Of a DNA stretch of 64,000 bases, positions 16,093-24,974 are shown piece after piece. Each line of letters opens with the position of its first letter. Positions within the stretch are counted from its first letter, which is position 1. The DNA lies in assembly GCF_020531985.1 (NCBI RefSeq), contig NZ_JAJAVQ010000004.1:62001-126000 (forward strand), written 5' to 3'. Source of the DNA: Rheinheimera aquimaris. Its GTDB lineage: Bacteria > Pseudomonadota > Gammaproteobacteria > Enterobacterales > Alteromonadaceae. The notes beneath the pieces are model-generated. The model was not told the origin of the DNA, ran no database searches, and worked only from the letters and a program-made list of their open reading frames with translations. A program made the translations under genes and the position numbers.

Positions 16093-16858
16093 AACGCCAG
16101 ACGAGATCAGCTTGCAAAGAGAGGCGGGCCGCCTGTTGGCGCAGGTGTTTGCCATGCTTGATGGTAAAATTGCCGAAGGCATCTCAACGCTGCAGATTAA
16201 TGATCTGGCAGAGCGTTATATTGTCGATGAACTGCATGCCAGACCGGCAAGCAAGGGGCAGTATGGCTTTGCTTATGTGCTGAATACATCGGTAAATGAT
16301 GTCGTCTGTCACGGTGTACCCTCTGCAGTGCAGCTACTGCGAAGTGGCGATATTATCAACGTTGATATTACGCTGGAAAAGCATGGTTTTATTGCAGACT
16401 CCAGTAAAATGTATTGCATCGGCAGCGTAAAACCAGACGCTAAAGCACTGGTTTATGATTGTTATCAGGCGCTGTGGTTAGGCATTAATGCTGTCAAACC
16501 CGGAGGTAGACTGGGTGATATAGGCTTTGCCATAGAGCAGTTTGCCAGGCGTAAAGGTTACAGTGTCGTACGTGAATATTGTGGCCATGGTATTGGCCGG
16601 GAAATGCACGAAGCGCCCCAGGTGTTGCATTACGGCACGGCAGGTAGTGGCATGATACTGAAACCCGGCATGGTATTTACCATTGAGCCGATGCTTAATC
16701 AGGGCAGCCATAAAGTAAAAACCAAAAAAGACGGTTGGACCGTCGTTACCCGTGACAAAAAGCTGTCCGCCCAGTGGGAGCATACGGTAGCAGTGACTAC
16801 AACGGGTTTTGAAGTGCTGACTCTGCGTAGTGAAGAGCAAGCTCTATTTAATGAATAA
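16073..16858 (+). CDS. map: Type I methionine aminopeptidase, probable second copy
   Basis: 261 residues, the length of E. coli Map. Removes the initiator methionine from new proteins. All five metal ligands are present: D98, D109, H172 (C-G-H-G-I-G), E205 (T-I-E-P-M) and E236 (Q-W-E-H-T), each exactly one position from the E. coli numbering, plus H80. It should be active. A housekeeping map normally sits by rpsB; this one overlaps a ParD-like gene, so it is probably an accessory paralogue, perhaps conditionally made under ParD-like control. The N terminus is not extended by a zinc finger. Confidence 0.92.
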   Translation: MTPVVLKTPDEISLQREAGRLLAQVFAMLDGKIAEGISTLQINDLAERYIVDELHARPASKGQYGFAYVLNTSVNDVVCHGVPSAVQLLRSGDIINVDITLEKHGFIADSSKMYCIGSVKPDAKALVYDCYQALWLGINAVKPGGRLGDIGFAIEQFARRKGYSVVREYCGHGIGREMHEAPQVLHYGTAGSGMILKPGMVFTIEPMLNQGSHKVKTKKDGWTVVTRDKKLSAQWEHTVAVTTTGFEVLTLRSEEQALFNE

Positions 16859-16946
16859 ACATAACTGGCCGCGTGAATAACAACATTTTCTCCGTTTTGA
16901 CATCATGTTAGCCTGTCATTAGTTATTTCTCGGTAAGGGGCTTTAA

Positions 16947-17942
16947 ATGCGCACAACTGCTATGCTGCTGTTTCTTTTGCCAGCTCTGGCATTGGCTGGT
17001 ACTTCTCCCTGGCCTGAGCAGCCGGTATTAATGTTGCAGCCCGGTATGCAACAGGTTGTCAGTAAACAGGCGGCACTTGAACAATTGGCGGAAGGTTTTC
17101 ATTGGGCTGAGGGCCCGGTGGCTGAACCTGATTCGGGTGATATTTTATTCTCCGATGTGCCGCAGAATACTGTGTATCGCTGGAGTGCACTTCAAGGCTT
17201 GACCGTTTATTTGCAGCCGTCTGGTTACACCGGTTTGTATCCGGACAATAATCTGCAGGAAGGCTCTAACGGACTGATATTTAATCATGATGGCCAGTTG
17301 GTGCTGGCGCAACATGGTGACCGGCGCCTGGCTGTGTTGCAAAGCAGTGCAGAGAAGCCGCAGTATCATACCCTTATCAGCCGTTATAACGGCAAACTGC
17401 TGAATAGCCCCAACGATGTGGTGCAGCATAGCAGCGGCGCTTATTATTTTACCGACCCACCATACGGCCTGAAAGGCGCAGATAAATCAGCGCAAAAACA
17501 GCAGAGTATTAACGGGGTTTATCGGTTGCAACGTGATGGCCAGATAACGCTGCTGGCAAGCCACCTGACCCGGCCGAATGGCCTGGCATTTTCACCGGAT
17601 GAGCAATGGTTATATGTGGCCAATTCTGATCCTGCCGCAGCGCAGTGGTGGCGCTATCCGGTAAACAGTGATGGCACGCTTGGCGAAGGTAAATTATTTT
17701 TTGATGCTACCGCTGCAGCAAAAATGGCCAGTGGTTTGCCGGACGGGCTAAAAGTGCTGCCGTCTGGCATATTACTGGCTACCGGCCCCGGTGGGGTGTG
17801 GGTGTTATCGGCGAAAGGCGAGCATCTGGGTACGATACAAACCGGCGTGGCGGCGGCTAATGTGGCGTTAAGCGCTGACAACAGCTGGCTGTATATTACT
17901 GCCAGCCGTTATCTGTTGAGAATAAAGCTGCAGCAGGGTTAA
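16947..17942 (+). CDS. Exported SMP-30/gluconolactonase-family lactonase
   Basis: 331 residues with a signal peptide (1-17, cut near A-L-A-G). The six-bladed propeller signatures are visible: F-H-W-A-E-G-P-V near 48-55 with the metal-ligand Glu, S-P-N-D-V-V near 151-156 and R-P-N-G-L-A-F-S-P-D near 205-214, the Glu/Asn/Asp metal site of this family. Likely hydrolyses a sugar lactone or related ester in the periplasm; the substrate is unknown. AAGGGG lies before the ATG. Its stop codon overlaps that of the convergent glycosyltransferase gene. Confidence 0.85.
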   Translation: MRTTAMLLFLLPALALAGTSPWPEQPVLMLQPGMQQVVSKQAALEQLAEGFHWAEGPVAEPDSGDILFSDVPQNTVYRWSALQGLTVYLQPSGYTGLYPDNNLQEGSNGLIFNHDGQLVLAQHGDRRLAVLQSSAEKPQYHTLISRYNGKLLNSPNDVVQHSSGAYYFTDPPYGLKGADKSAQKQQSINGVYRLQRDGQITLLASHLTRPNGLAFSPDEQWLYVANSDPAAAQWWRYPVNSDGTLGEGKLFFDATAAAKMASGLPDGLKVLPSGILLATGPGGVWVLSAKGEHLGTIQTGVAAANVALSADNSWLYITASRYLLRIKLQQG

Positions 17943-18739
17943 ACGTTACTGCCATCCTGCACGACCAGCAGGCTATAACGCGCACCCAGTGCCCACTGCC
18001 AGATTTTGGTTTCACCGGCTTGCAGTGGCAGTAACGCTGAACGTATTTTATTGCGTTTTAACCGGATAAATTTGTATCGCTTTATCCGGAACAGCAATTT
18101 ACGGCTGTATTCATCAAACCAGGAACCGTTAAAGTGATGAATAGCGTAGCCGGGCTTGTCCTGTCTGGGCGTACAAAAATAATGGCTGGGATAAATCACG
18201 GCGTCAGCGGTAAGCTTAGTTGTCTCATCATCCCGGTAAGGTTTTACCAAGCCAAACTCCCTGCAGAAAATCTCACTTATTACACCTGTATTTGGCGTCA
18301 TGTCATATTGGCCGTCTGCTGTGACAAACTGCTTGGTGTCATACGGGCGTAACAGTTTATCTATTACTATATTCTGCGCGCAGGCGCCCATAAGCGCCGT
18401 AACAGGTGCCAGACGGTTTTTAAATTTCTCAAAGCCGGTGACAAAGTTATGCTGGCGAAATACTTCTAAATCAGCAGTGACTTCCAGATCAGTGTCAAAA
18501 TAAAATCCGCCGTACTGGTGTAGTGCGTAAAGCCGCAGATAGTCCGATACAAAAGCCCATTTACCTGCTGCAAAGGCTTGCTGCATATAGGTATTGTTCA
18601 GGGCTTTGACACTGTCGTTACTCCATTCAATCAGCTGGTAGTCCGGCAGGTGTTTTTTCCAGCTGGCAATACAGCGCTGCACCAGCTCAGGCTTTTCGGC
18701 ATTTCCTACCCAGACGTAATGAATTATTTTCGGGATCAT
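17939..18739 (-). CDS. DXD-type sugar glycosyltransferase (Gly_transf_sug/GT32-like)
   Basis: 266 residues from the ATG at 18739; a longer frame to 18775 adds 12 unlikely residues. I-P-K-I-I-H-Y-V-W-V-G at the N terminus and G-G-F-Y-F-D-T-D-L-E with the metal-binding D82-x-D84 identify the capsule/mannosyltransferase OCH1-like family that transfers a nucleotide-activated sugar. The basic C terminus (R-K-L-L-F-R-I-K-R-Y-K) may hold it to the membrane. It is alone, apart from the LPS clusters at 36-45 kb; acceptor unknown. Confidence 0.85.
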   Translation of the reverse strand: MIPKIIHYVWVGNAEKPELVQRCIASWKKHLPDYQLIEWSNDSVKALNNTYMQQAFAAGKWAFVSDYLRLYALHQYGGFYFDTDLEVTADLEVFRQHNFVTGFEKFKNRLAPVTALMGACAQNIVIDKLLRPYDTKQFVTADGQYDMTPNTGVISEIFCREFGLVKPYRDDETTKLTADAVIYPSHYFCTPRQDKPGYAIHHFNGSWFDEYSRKLLFRIKRYKFIRLKRNKIRSALLPLQAGETKIWQWALGARYSLLVVQDGSNV

Positions 18740-18981
18740 CAAATACACCACTATGGTTGTGTTTACCGGCGGCAATATAAAGCGGGCCCGGGCGGCAGAT
18801 TGTATGACTTTGTAACGAAGCTGTTACCTCTATTACAAATGACAGAGTGGCCGTAATACCAAATACCGGGCAACCGCGACAGCGCCAGAGGGTGCGGTTA
18901 TTCTGCGCTGTGCGGCTGAAGTTATGCTGAATCACCAGTGGTAATGTTATTTACTCTGTTTGAGTTATCCATAGATGTTGA

Positions 18982-21900
18982 TTAATAGTTAAGCAGTGAA
19001 AACCGCTGCAAGCGTGGTTTTAACCATTGCACCGCATCATCAACACAGCTGTATACCACCGGTATGACCAGTAAACTAAGAAACGTAGAGGTGATAAGTC
19101 CACCAATGACAACGATGGCCATTGGTGCACGGAAACTCGGATCGCCGCCAATACCCAACGCGATAGGCAGCATGCCAGCCCCCATAGCCAGCGTTGTCAT
19201 GACTATCGGCCGCGCCCGTTTGCGACAGGCATCTATAATGGCATCCCAGCGTTCTAGCTGATGTTCACGTCTGGCAATAATGATGTAATCAATCAGCAGG
19301 ATGGAGTTTTTGGTGGTGATGCCCATCAGCATAATTAAACCAATCATTGCCGGCATGGACAGTGCTGAGTGGGTTAAAAACAGCGCCAGAAACGCGCCGG
19401 GTACAGATAAAATCAGCGCAGTAAGAATGGTAACCGGCTGCACAAAATCTTTTAGCAGCAAAACCAGCACCATATAAATGCAGCATACGCCGGTAAGCAT
19501 TGCTATAGCGAAGCCGCTTGCCAGTTCGCCCATCATTTCAGCGTCGCCCTGTGTGGTTTGCGATACGCCCGGCGGCAAGGTTTTTAAACTGGGCAGCGCC
19601 ATTACGGCTTGTTCTACCACACCTAACGGCAGGGTGTTTAGTTCTACATCAAAATTGATATTGCGCATGCGGTCAAAGCGCGTTATTTCTGTCGGGCCAC
19701 TGCTTATTTCCAGACTGGCGACATTCTCCAGCGCGACCGGGCCATGAGCACCGGGTATTGGCAAGCGTTTAAAGGTGTCAAAATCTTCGCGGGCAATATC
19801 GCTCAGGCGCACCACTACCGGAACCTGACGCTCACTGAGGTTAAGTTTGGCTAAATCCTGTTGATAGTCTCCCGCTGTGGCGATACGTAAAGTGTCGGCA
19901 ATGGCCGCTGCTGTAACACCCAGATCGGCGGCGCGGGCAAAATCCGGTTTGATCAGTAGCTCAGGCCTGACCAGGCTAGCGCTTGACGTAACGGCACCGA
20001 TGCCCGGAATTGCCCTTAACTCCCGCTCAATTTGCAGCGCATGTTGCTGCAGTACGCGGCTGTCTTCGCCGGCCAGCACCAGCCTGTAGTTTTCGCTGTT
20101 GCCCATACCGACTTTAATTCTTGCGCCGGGCAGGGAGCGCAGAATTTCGCGTAGTTGTTGTTCAATGTCTTGCTTATGTACACCAGGCCTTTGCTTGCGA
20201 TGGCTCAGGCTTAGTGTCAACACCGCTGAGCGAACACTGGCTGCTGTGCCGCCCGCGTCATCGGTGTCACCGGCATTACCACTGCCAATAGCGGTATAAA
20301 TTTGTTGTACATGTTCATGCTGTTGCAGCAGTTGGCGTGCCTGTTCAGCCAGTGCCACAGTGTCCTGCAATTTTGTGCCGGGTTGCATAGTCAGCATAAC
20401 CTGGGTCTGCTGGTTATCATCTGCTGGCATAAAGGCGCCGGGCAACGTCATCGCCAGCATTATGCCGGCAAAGAAAAATATTGCAGCCGCCCCCAGCGTT
20501 ATACTTTTGTGCTGTAAGCAGCGACTTGCCAGTTTAAGGTAAGAGCGTATCCAGCCAGGTTCTGGTTTAAGCTGCTGGCTGCTCTGTTGCTTGGGTGAGC
20601 GCAACAGGTAGGCCGCCATCATCGGCGTCAGCAGGCGGGCAACCAGCAAAGAAAACAACACGGCGATGGCTGCAGTCCAGCCAAACTGCACAAAGAATTT
20701 ACCAATGACGCCGCTCATAAAGGCGGTAGGCAGAAAAACTGCGACCAAGGTAAAAGTGGTTGCGACCACGGCCAGACCAATTTCATCGGCAGCTTCCATT
20801 GCTGCCTGAAACGGCGTCTTACCCATTAACAGGTGACGCTCAATATTTTCTATTTCTACAATGGCATCATCTACCAACACGCCAATCACTAAAGACAGTG
20901 ATAACAACGTTACAGTGTTCAGCGAAAAGCCCATCAGGTGCAGCACGAAAAAGGTGGGAATGATAGACAGTGGCAGAGCGACCGCGGAAATGAAAGTGGC
21001 CCGCCAATCGCGCAGAAATAAAAATACGACTATTACCGCCAACAGTGCGCCTTCATACAACAACTGCATGGAGCCGGCGTAGTTCTCTGCTACTGGATCA
21101 ATCAGGTTAAATACTTCGGTTACACTGATATCCGGGTGCTGTGTTTGCAACTGCTGCAGTGCAGTCTGTACTCCCTCGGCCACTTCAAGTTCGCCATAAC
21201 CAACAGCACGGGTTATCTCAAAGCCCACCACCGGCTGGCCATTCAGAAAAGCGGCAGAACGTTGCTCTGCGGTGGTATCGGATACGGTGGCTATGTGATC
21301 CAGCCGGATACGGCGGCCATCCGTTAAACTGATTTCCATGGCGGCGAACTGTTCTGCCGACTGCACGGTAGCTAGGGTGCGGACCGACTGCTCCATACCG
21401 CCAATATGGGCGCGCCCGCCAGCGGCTTCCTGCTGTACTAGGCGTAATTGGCGTGAAATATCAGCTGCTGTGGTGTTGAACGCCAGCAGGTTAGCGAAAT
21501 CCAGTTCGACCCGGATCTCCCGCTGAACACCGCCGACCCGGGTTACCGCGCCGACCCCTTTTACCGCCAGCAGCGCTTTGCTGATGTCGTTGTCGACGAA
21601 CCAGGATAATGACTCGGTATCCATTCTAAAAGAGCTAAGGCTGTATGTCAGAATGGGGGAACCAGATAATTCTTCTTTTTTAATTACCGGATCACGTATG
21701 TCTGTTGGCAGGTCAGAACGAATGCGGGCGACAGCATCTCGCACATCATCAAGGGCTTGTTGTATCGGGCGCTCCAGCCGGAACTCGACTGAAATACTGG
21801 CTTCGCCGTCGCTCAGGTTGCTGTAAAGGTGCTTTACGCCCTGAACTGTGGCCAGAGAACTTTCTATTTTGCGTACGACATCGGTTTCAAGCTGCGACGG

Positions 21901-22071
21901 TGAAGCCCCTGGCAGTTCTACAGTGATGGTAACTGTGGGTAAGTCCAGATCGGGTAAGTCCTGAATTTTCATCGCGCGAAAGCTAAAAATTCCGGAAAAT
22001 GTGAGTAGCACAAACAGTAGGATAGCCGGCGTGGGGTTACGTATAGCCCAGGTAGAGATATTTAAATTCAT
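18982..22071 (-). CDS. RND efflux pump, inner-membrane transporter
   Basis: 1,029 residues, the full AcrB/MdtB-type length. TM1 near 13-33, a large periplasmic loop, the TM4 block with V-D-D-A-I-V-E-I-E-N-I-E-R-H (Asp pair of the proton relay), a repeat half, and the C-terminal I-L-L-I-D-Y-I-I-A-R-R-E block. It works as a proton antiporter with the adjacent adaptor and an outer-membrane TolC-like channel, which is not encoded here. The sequence type is closer to hydrophobe/amphiphile exporters (HAE) than to heavy-metal pumps; the substrate is unknown. It lies 12 bases behind the adaptor gene. GGAG precedes the ATG. Confidence 0.93.
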   Translation of the reverse strand: MNLNISTWAIRNPTPAILLFVLLTFSGIFSFRAMKIQDLPDLDLPTVTITVELPGASPSQLETDVVRKIESSLATVQGVKHLYSNLSDGEASISVEFRLERPIQQALDDVRDAVARIRSDLPTDIRDPVIKKEELSGSPILTYSLSSFRMDTESLSWFVDNDISKALLAVKGVGAVTRVGGVQREIRVELDFANLLAFNTTAADISRQLRLVQQEAAGGRAHIGGMEQSVRTLATVQSAEQFAAMEISLTDGRRIRLDHIATVSDTTAEQRSAAFLNGQPVVGFEITRAVGYGELEVAEGVQTALQQLQTQHPDISVTEVFNLIDPVAENYAGSMQLLYEGALLAVIVVFLFLRDWRATFISAVALPLSIIPTFFVLHLMGFSLNTVTLLSLSLVIGVLVDDAIVEIENIERHLLMGKTPFQAAMEAADEIGLAVVATTFTLVAVFLPTAFMSGVIGKFFVQFGWTAAIAVLFSLLVARLLTPMMAAYLLRSPKQQSSQQLKPEPGWIRSYLKLASRCLQHKSITLGAAAIFFFAGIMLAMTLPGAFMPADDNQQTQVMLTMQPGTKLQDTVALAEQARQLLQQHEHVQQIYTAIGSGNAGDTDDAGGTAASVRSAVLTLSLSHRKQRPGVHKQDIEQQLREILRSLPGARIKVGMGNSENYRLVLAGEDSRVLQQHALQIERELRAIPGIGAVTSSASLVRPELLIKPDFARAADLGVTAAAIADTLRIATAGDYQQDLAKLNLSERQVPVVVRLSDIAREDFDTFKRLPIPGAHGPVALENVASLEISSGPTEITRFDRMRNINFDVELNTLPLGVVEQAVMALPSLKTLPPGVSQTTQGDAEMMGELASGFAIAMLTGVCCIYMVLVLLLKDFVQPVTILTALILSVPGAFLALFLTHSALSMPAMIGLIMLMGITTKNSILLIDYIIIARREHQLERWDAIIDACRKRARPIVMTTLAMGAGMLPIALGIGGDPSFRAPMAIVVIGGLITSTFLSLLVIPVVYSCVDDAVQWLKPRLQRFSLLNY

Positions 22072-22083
22072 TTTGTACTCCGG

Positions 22084-23259
22084 CTACATCGCTTCGTCTG
22101 ATGAAGCGGTTAGCGTCGGCCCGCTCATAATGGGTTTTACAGGCAGTTGTGTGGTGAGCTGGTGGGGAACAACTTTCACCAAATCGCCATCACCGAGAAA
22201 AGCCCCGCCTGTTGCAACTACCTGATCAGCCGGTGTAATGCCGTTGGTAATTTCAACTAAATCAGCTGTGCGACGCCCGGTGCTTACTTTAGTTTGCCTG
22301 ACTCTGCCGTCCGGGCCTGCACGCATTACATAGCTAAAACCATCCCGCAGTTGAATGGCGCTTTGTGGCAGTGTTAGCACCTTCGACGTCCCCAGCTCAA
22401 ACCAGCCACGGGCAAAGCTGCCGGCTTTGGTATTACTGCCTAATGGCAGGTCGACATACACCGTCCCATTACGGCTTTGAATATCCACTACCGGAGCGAC
22501 AATCCGTACAATACCAATAATGGTGCTGCCGCCAAGCGGCGTGATATGCACGCGCTGGCCCGGTTCGAGCTTCGCCAGATCTGCGGCGGCCACTTCTGCC
22601 CGCCATTCCAGCCGGCTGCCCCTGATCAGCCTGAACAGCTCCTGGCCTGCAGGCATTACTGCACCTACTGTGGCAGCTCTGGCTGAAATAATACCGTCAT
22701 CGGGTGAGTACACCTTAGTATGCTCAACACGTAATTGCTGTATATGCACCAAAGCCCGGGCTGACTGCAGCCGGGCCCGGGCCGCTTTTTCAGTAGTGAT
22801 GTACTGCTGGATTTGCTGCGAAGACAAGGCTCCGCTTGCTTGCAGCTCTGCAGTGCGTTTCACATCAGCTGAGGCTTCCGCCAGCAGGGCTTCTGCTTCT
22901 GCCTCTGCTGCCAGGGTTTGAGCCAGATCAGCCTGCACAGTATCTGCATTGAAGCTAGCCAGCAGCTGACCATGCTTGACGCTGTCTCCGACGTTAACCA
23001 GCACTTGATCCAGCTTTAAGCCATTTGTTTCATTGCCGATACTGGCTTCCTGCCAGGCACTGATATTGCCGCTGGCAGATAATATGGCTGGCAACAGTGC
23101 AAGTTGAGGGCTGACGACACTCACGGTCAATGTTGGCCTGGAAGTTGTGAGCACCTTATTTGCCGGTGTGTCAGCATGGTCTGCTGCGATAATGATGCTG
23201 GCCGTGATGGCGACGATCAGTGCAGTACCAAGCAATACAACCTGATGAGACCTTTTCAT
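22084..23259 (-). CDS. RND efflux periplasmic adaptor (membrane fusion protein)
   Basis: 391 residues. An N-terminal hydrophobic segment (7-26) without a lipobox Cys anchors it. The biotinyl-lipoyl halves are around Q-E-A-S-I-G-N-E-T-N-G and V-K-H-G-Q-L-L-A-S-F-N-A-D, flanking an Ala/Glu-rich helical hairpin (about 120-180), followed by the beta-barrel region near G-Q-R-V-H-I-T-P-L. It bridges the RND transporter encoded downstream to an outer-membrane channel. First gene of the pump operon, divergent from mipA and the two-component genes that probably control it. AAGGAAG precedes the ATG. Confidence 0.92.
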   Translation of the reverse strand: MKRSHQVVLLGTALIVAITASIIIAADHADTPANKVLTTSRPTLTVSVVSPQLALLPAILSASGNISAWQEASIGNETNGLKLDQVLVNVGDSVKHGQLLASFNADTVQADLAQTLAAEAEAEALLAEASADVKRTAELQASGALSSQQIQQYITTEKAARARLQSARALVHIQQLRVEHTKVYSPDDGIISARAATVGAVMPAGQELFRLIRGSRLEWRAEVAAADLAKLEPGQRVHITPLGGSTIIGIVRIVAPVVDIQSRNGTVYVDLPLGSNTKAGSFARGWFELGTSKVLTLPQSAIQLRDGFSYVMRAGPDGRVRQTKVSTGRRTADLVEITNGITPADQVVATGGAFLGDGDLVKVVPHQLTTQLPVKPIMSGPTLTASSDEAM

Positions 23260-23365
23260 GTTCTGCTTCCTTAATCTGGTTGTTGCCTCAGGCGGTTGAA
23301 GGGGTGTGAAGTTGGGATATATGCCTGAAACCTGCGTTACTGTCCGGTAGTTTGCCTTTCCGCAA

Positions 23366-23417
23366 ACTTACTGGCGGAAAAACAGTAAAAAAATGTATTG
23401 GTAAGTTTTAGGTAAGT
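23366..23417. promoter_or_regulatory. Candidate OmpR-type response-regulator site between pump and mipA
   Basis: GGTAAGT occurs at 23400-23406 and again at 23411-23417, an 11-base period as bound by OmpR/PhoB-type dimers. An inverted AGTAAGT lies at 23366-23372. The site is about 60 bases before the mipA start and in the shared promoter gap, so it may serve both directions. Predicted binder: the response regulator encoded two genes downstream. Confidence 0.45.
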
Positions 23418-23475
23418 CTGGCAGCGGATGATGAGGATACTTTTTGCTCACTTTTCATCTGACAGGAACTTATCT

Positions 23476-24288
23476 ATGCACTCAATTATCTCAAGCTTGT
23501 TCTGGAAGCCTCAGTTGCCAAAACGCACAGCGGTGTTATTAGTTGCCGGTTTTAGTTTGGTACCGTTAACGGTTACTGCCCAGCAAGCAGATGACAATGC
23601 GTCGTCATGGGGACTAGGCCTGGCGGTGATGACCAGTCAGAAGCCGTATAAGGGAATTGATCGCGATAACAAAGTATTGCCGATACTGAGTTACGAGAAC
23701 CGCTATGTCCGTTTAAGTGGCCCTGAGCTGGCGTTTAAGTTACCAGGCTACCGTTTTAGCGAGTCAAACCGGTTAAACTTCAGTGTAATTACCAAGTATG
23801 ACTTTACGGATTACGAGCAAAGTGATGCACCTGTACTGAATGGCATGCGGGACCGTGACGGTGGCTTCTGGGCCGGGTTTAAGGCAGAGTGGCAAAATGA
23901 TCTGGCAGATATCAGCGGCGAGATCCTGACTGAAGTTGCTGGCGACAGTGAAGGCCATATATTGAATTTTGGTGTTGAGAGAACCTGGCATTTTGCGAAA
24001 CAGTATATGTTTACACCACGGGTTGTGGTGAGTTTACTGGATAAGAAATATGTCGATTACTACTACGGCGTTACAACTGAAGAAGTAACCGCAGACCGGT
24101 CTTATTATAAAGGTGAGGCAGGTGTGAATGTCGAAATGGGAGTACGGGTCGGTTATATGTTTAAGCAAAAGCATTTTATATTCTTTGATGCCAGTGTGAC
24201 GAGTCTGGCAACAGAAATAAAAGACAGTCCCCTGGTTGACCGCTCTACAGAGAACCGGGTGTTTCTTGGTTATATCTACAACTTCTGA
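23476..24288 (+). CDS. MipA/OmpV-family outer-membrane protein
   Basis: 270 residues from the ATG at 23476, chosen because AGGAAC precedes it and the signal peptide (cut near V-T-A-Q at 35-38) then has normal length; an upstream ATG at 23428 is possible. Alternating beta strands and the terminal aromatic residue (Y-I-Y-N-F) fit an outer-membrane barrel. The G-L-G-L-A-V-M-T-S-Q-K-P-Y-K-G start of the mature part is typical of MipA/OmpV proteins. Family members serve as scaffolds or small porins and are often part of two-component regulons for antimicrobials. First gene of an operon with the response regulator and kinase. Confidence 0.85.
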   Translation: MHSIISSLFWKPQLPKRTAVLLVAGFSLVPLTVTAQQADDNASSWGLGLAVMTSQKPYKGIDRDNKVLPILSYENRYVRLSGPELAFKLPGYRFSESNRLNFSVITKYDFTDYEQSDAPVLNGMRDRDGGFWAGFKAEWQNDLADISGEILTEVAGDSEGHILNFGVERTWHFAKQYMFTPRVVVSLLDKKYVDYYYGVTTEEVTADRSYYKGEAGVNVEMGVRVGYMFKQKHFIFFDASVTSLATEIKDSPLVDRSTENRVFLGYIYNF

Positions 24289-24974
24289 TGAATCGTATTT
24301 TGCTACTTGAAGATCATGAACGCTTAGCCCGGCTAATTTGTGAGGGGCTGGCACCTGCCGGCATAGTCGCAGATGTGTTTAGCCGGATAGAGCATGCACT
24401 GGTGGCGTTGCAGCAAGTACCTTATCAGGCATTGGTGATTGATCGTGGTGTACCGGATGGCGATGGCTTATCGCTGCTACGACGGCTGCGCGATGCAGGC
24501 AATACTATACCCTGCCTGGTACTGACTGCTCGCACTGCATTGAATGACCGCGTTGAAGGTCTGGACGCCGGCGCTGATGATTATCTGGCCAAACCTTTTG
24601 CCATGGAAGAAATGGTGGCGCGGGTGCGGGCGCTGCTGCGTCGTCCGGCTGAGGTACGTTCACTTGATCCACAGTGCGGCGATTTAATCTTGCGCCCGTC
24701 AGACAGCCTTATGTGCTGCAACGACAACTGCGAGACGCTGGCGCAGGCAGAGCTGCAAATTATGTTGTTACTGGTACGCAGATGCAATGAATCAGTACGG
24801 CACGGCGCTTTGGAGGCGGCAGGCTGGGGCTTCAGCGACGCGGTGACGCCCAATGCACTGGATGTGGCATTACACCGGTTACGGCGTAAACTGCGGGCTA
24901 TTGGTTCGAAGCAGCAGATAGTGAATATCAGAGGTGTGGGCTATGCGCTTCGTGACAATGCATCTTTTCAATAG
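24288..24974 (+). CDS. OmpR-family response regulator
   Basis: 228 residues: receiver domain with acidic pair E8-D9, phospho-acceptor D52, the Thr in V-L-T-A-R and Lys in L-A-K-P-F, then a winged-helix DNA-binding domain (about 130-222, ending V-N-I-R-G-V-G-Y-A-L-R). The D52 neighbourhood (I-D-R-G-V-P-D-G-D-G) has Arg where most have Leu, a minor variation. The ATG overlaps the mipA stop codon (TGATGA), and the kinase gene overlaps its 3' end, so all three are translationally coupled. Resembles QseB/PmrA-type regulators. The likely target is its own operon and the divergent RND pump. Confidence 0.93.
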   Translation: MNRILLLEDHERLARLICEGLAPAGIVADVFSRIEHALVALQQVPYQALVIDRGVPDGDGLSLLRRLRDAGNTIPCLVLTARTALNDRVEGLDAGADDYLAKPFAMEEMVARVRALLRRPAEVRSLDPQCGDLILRPSDSLMCCNDNCETLAQAELQIMLLLVRRCNESVRHGALEAAGWGFSDAVTPNALDVALHRLRRKLRAIGSKQQIVNIRGVGYALRDNASFQ

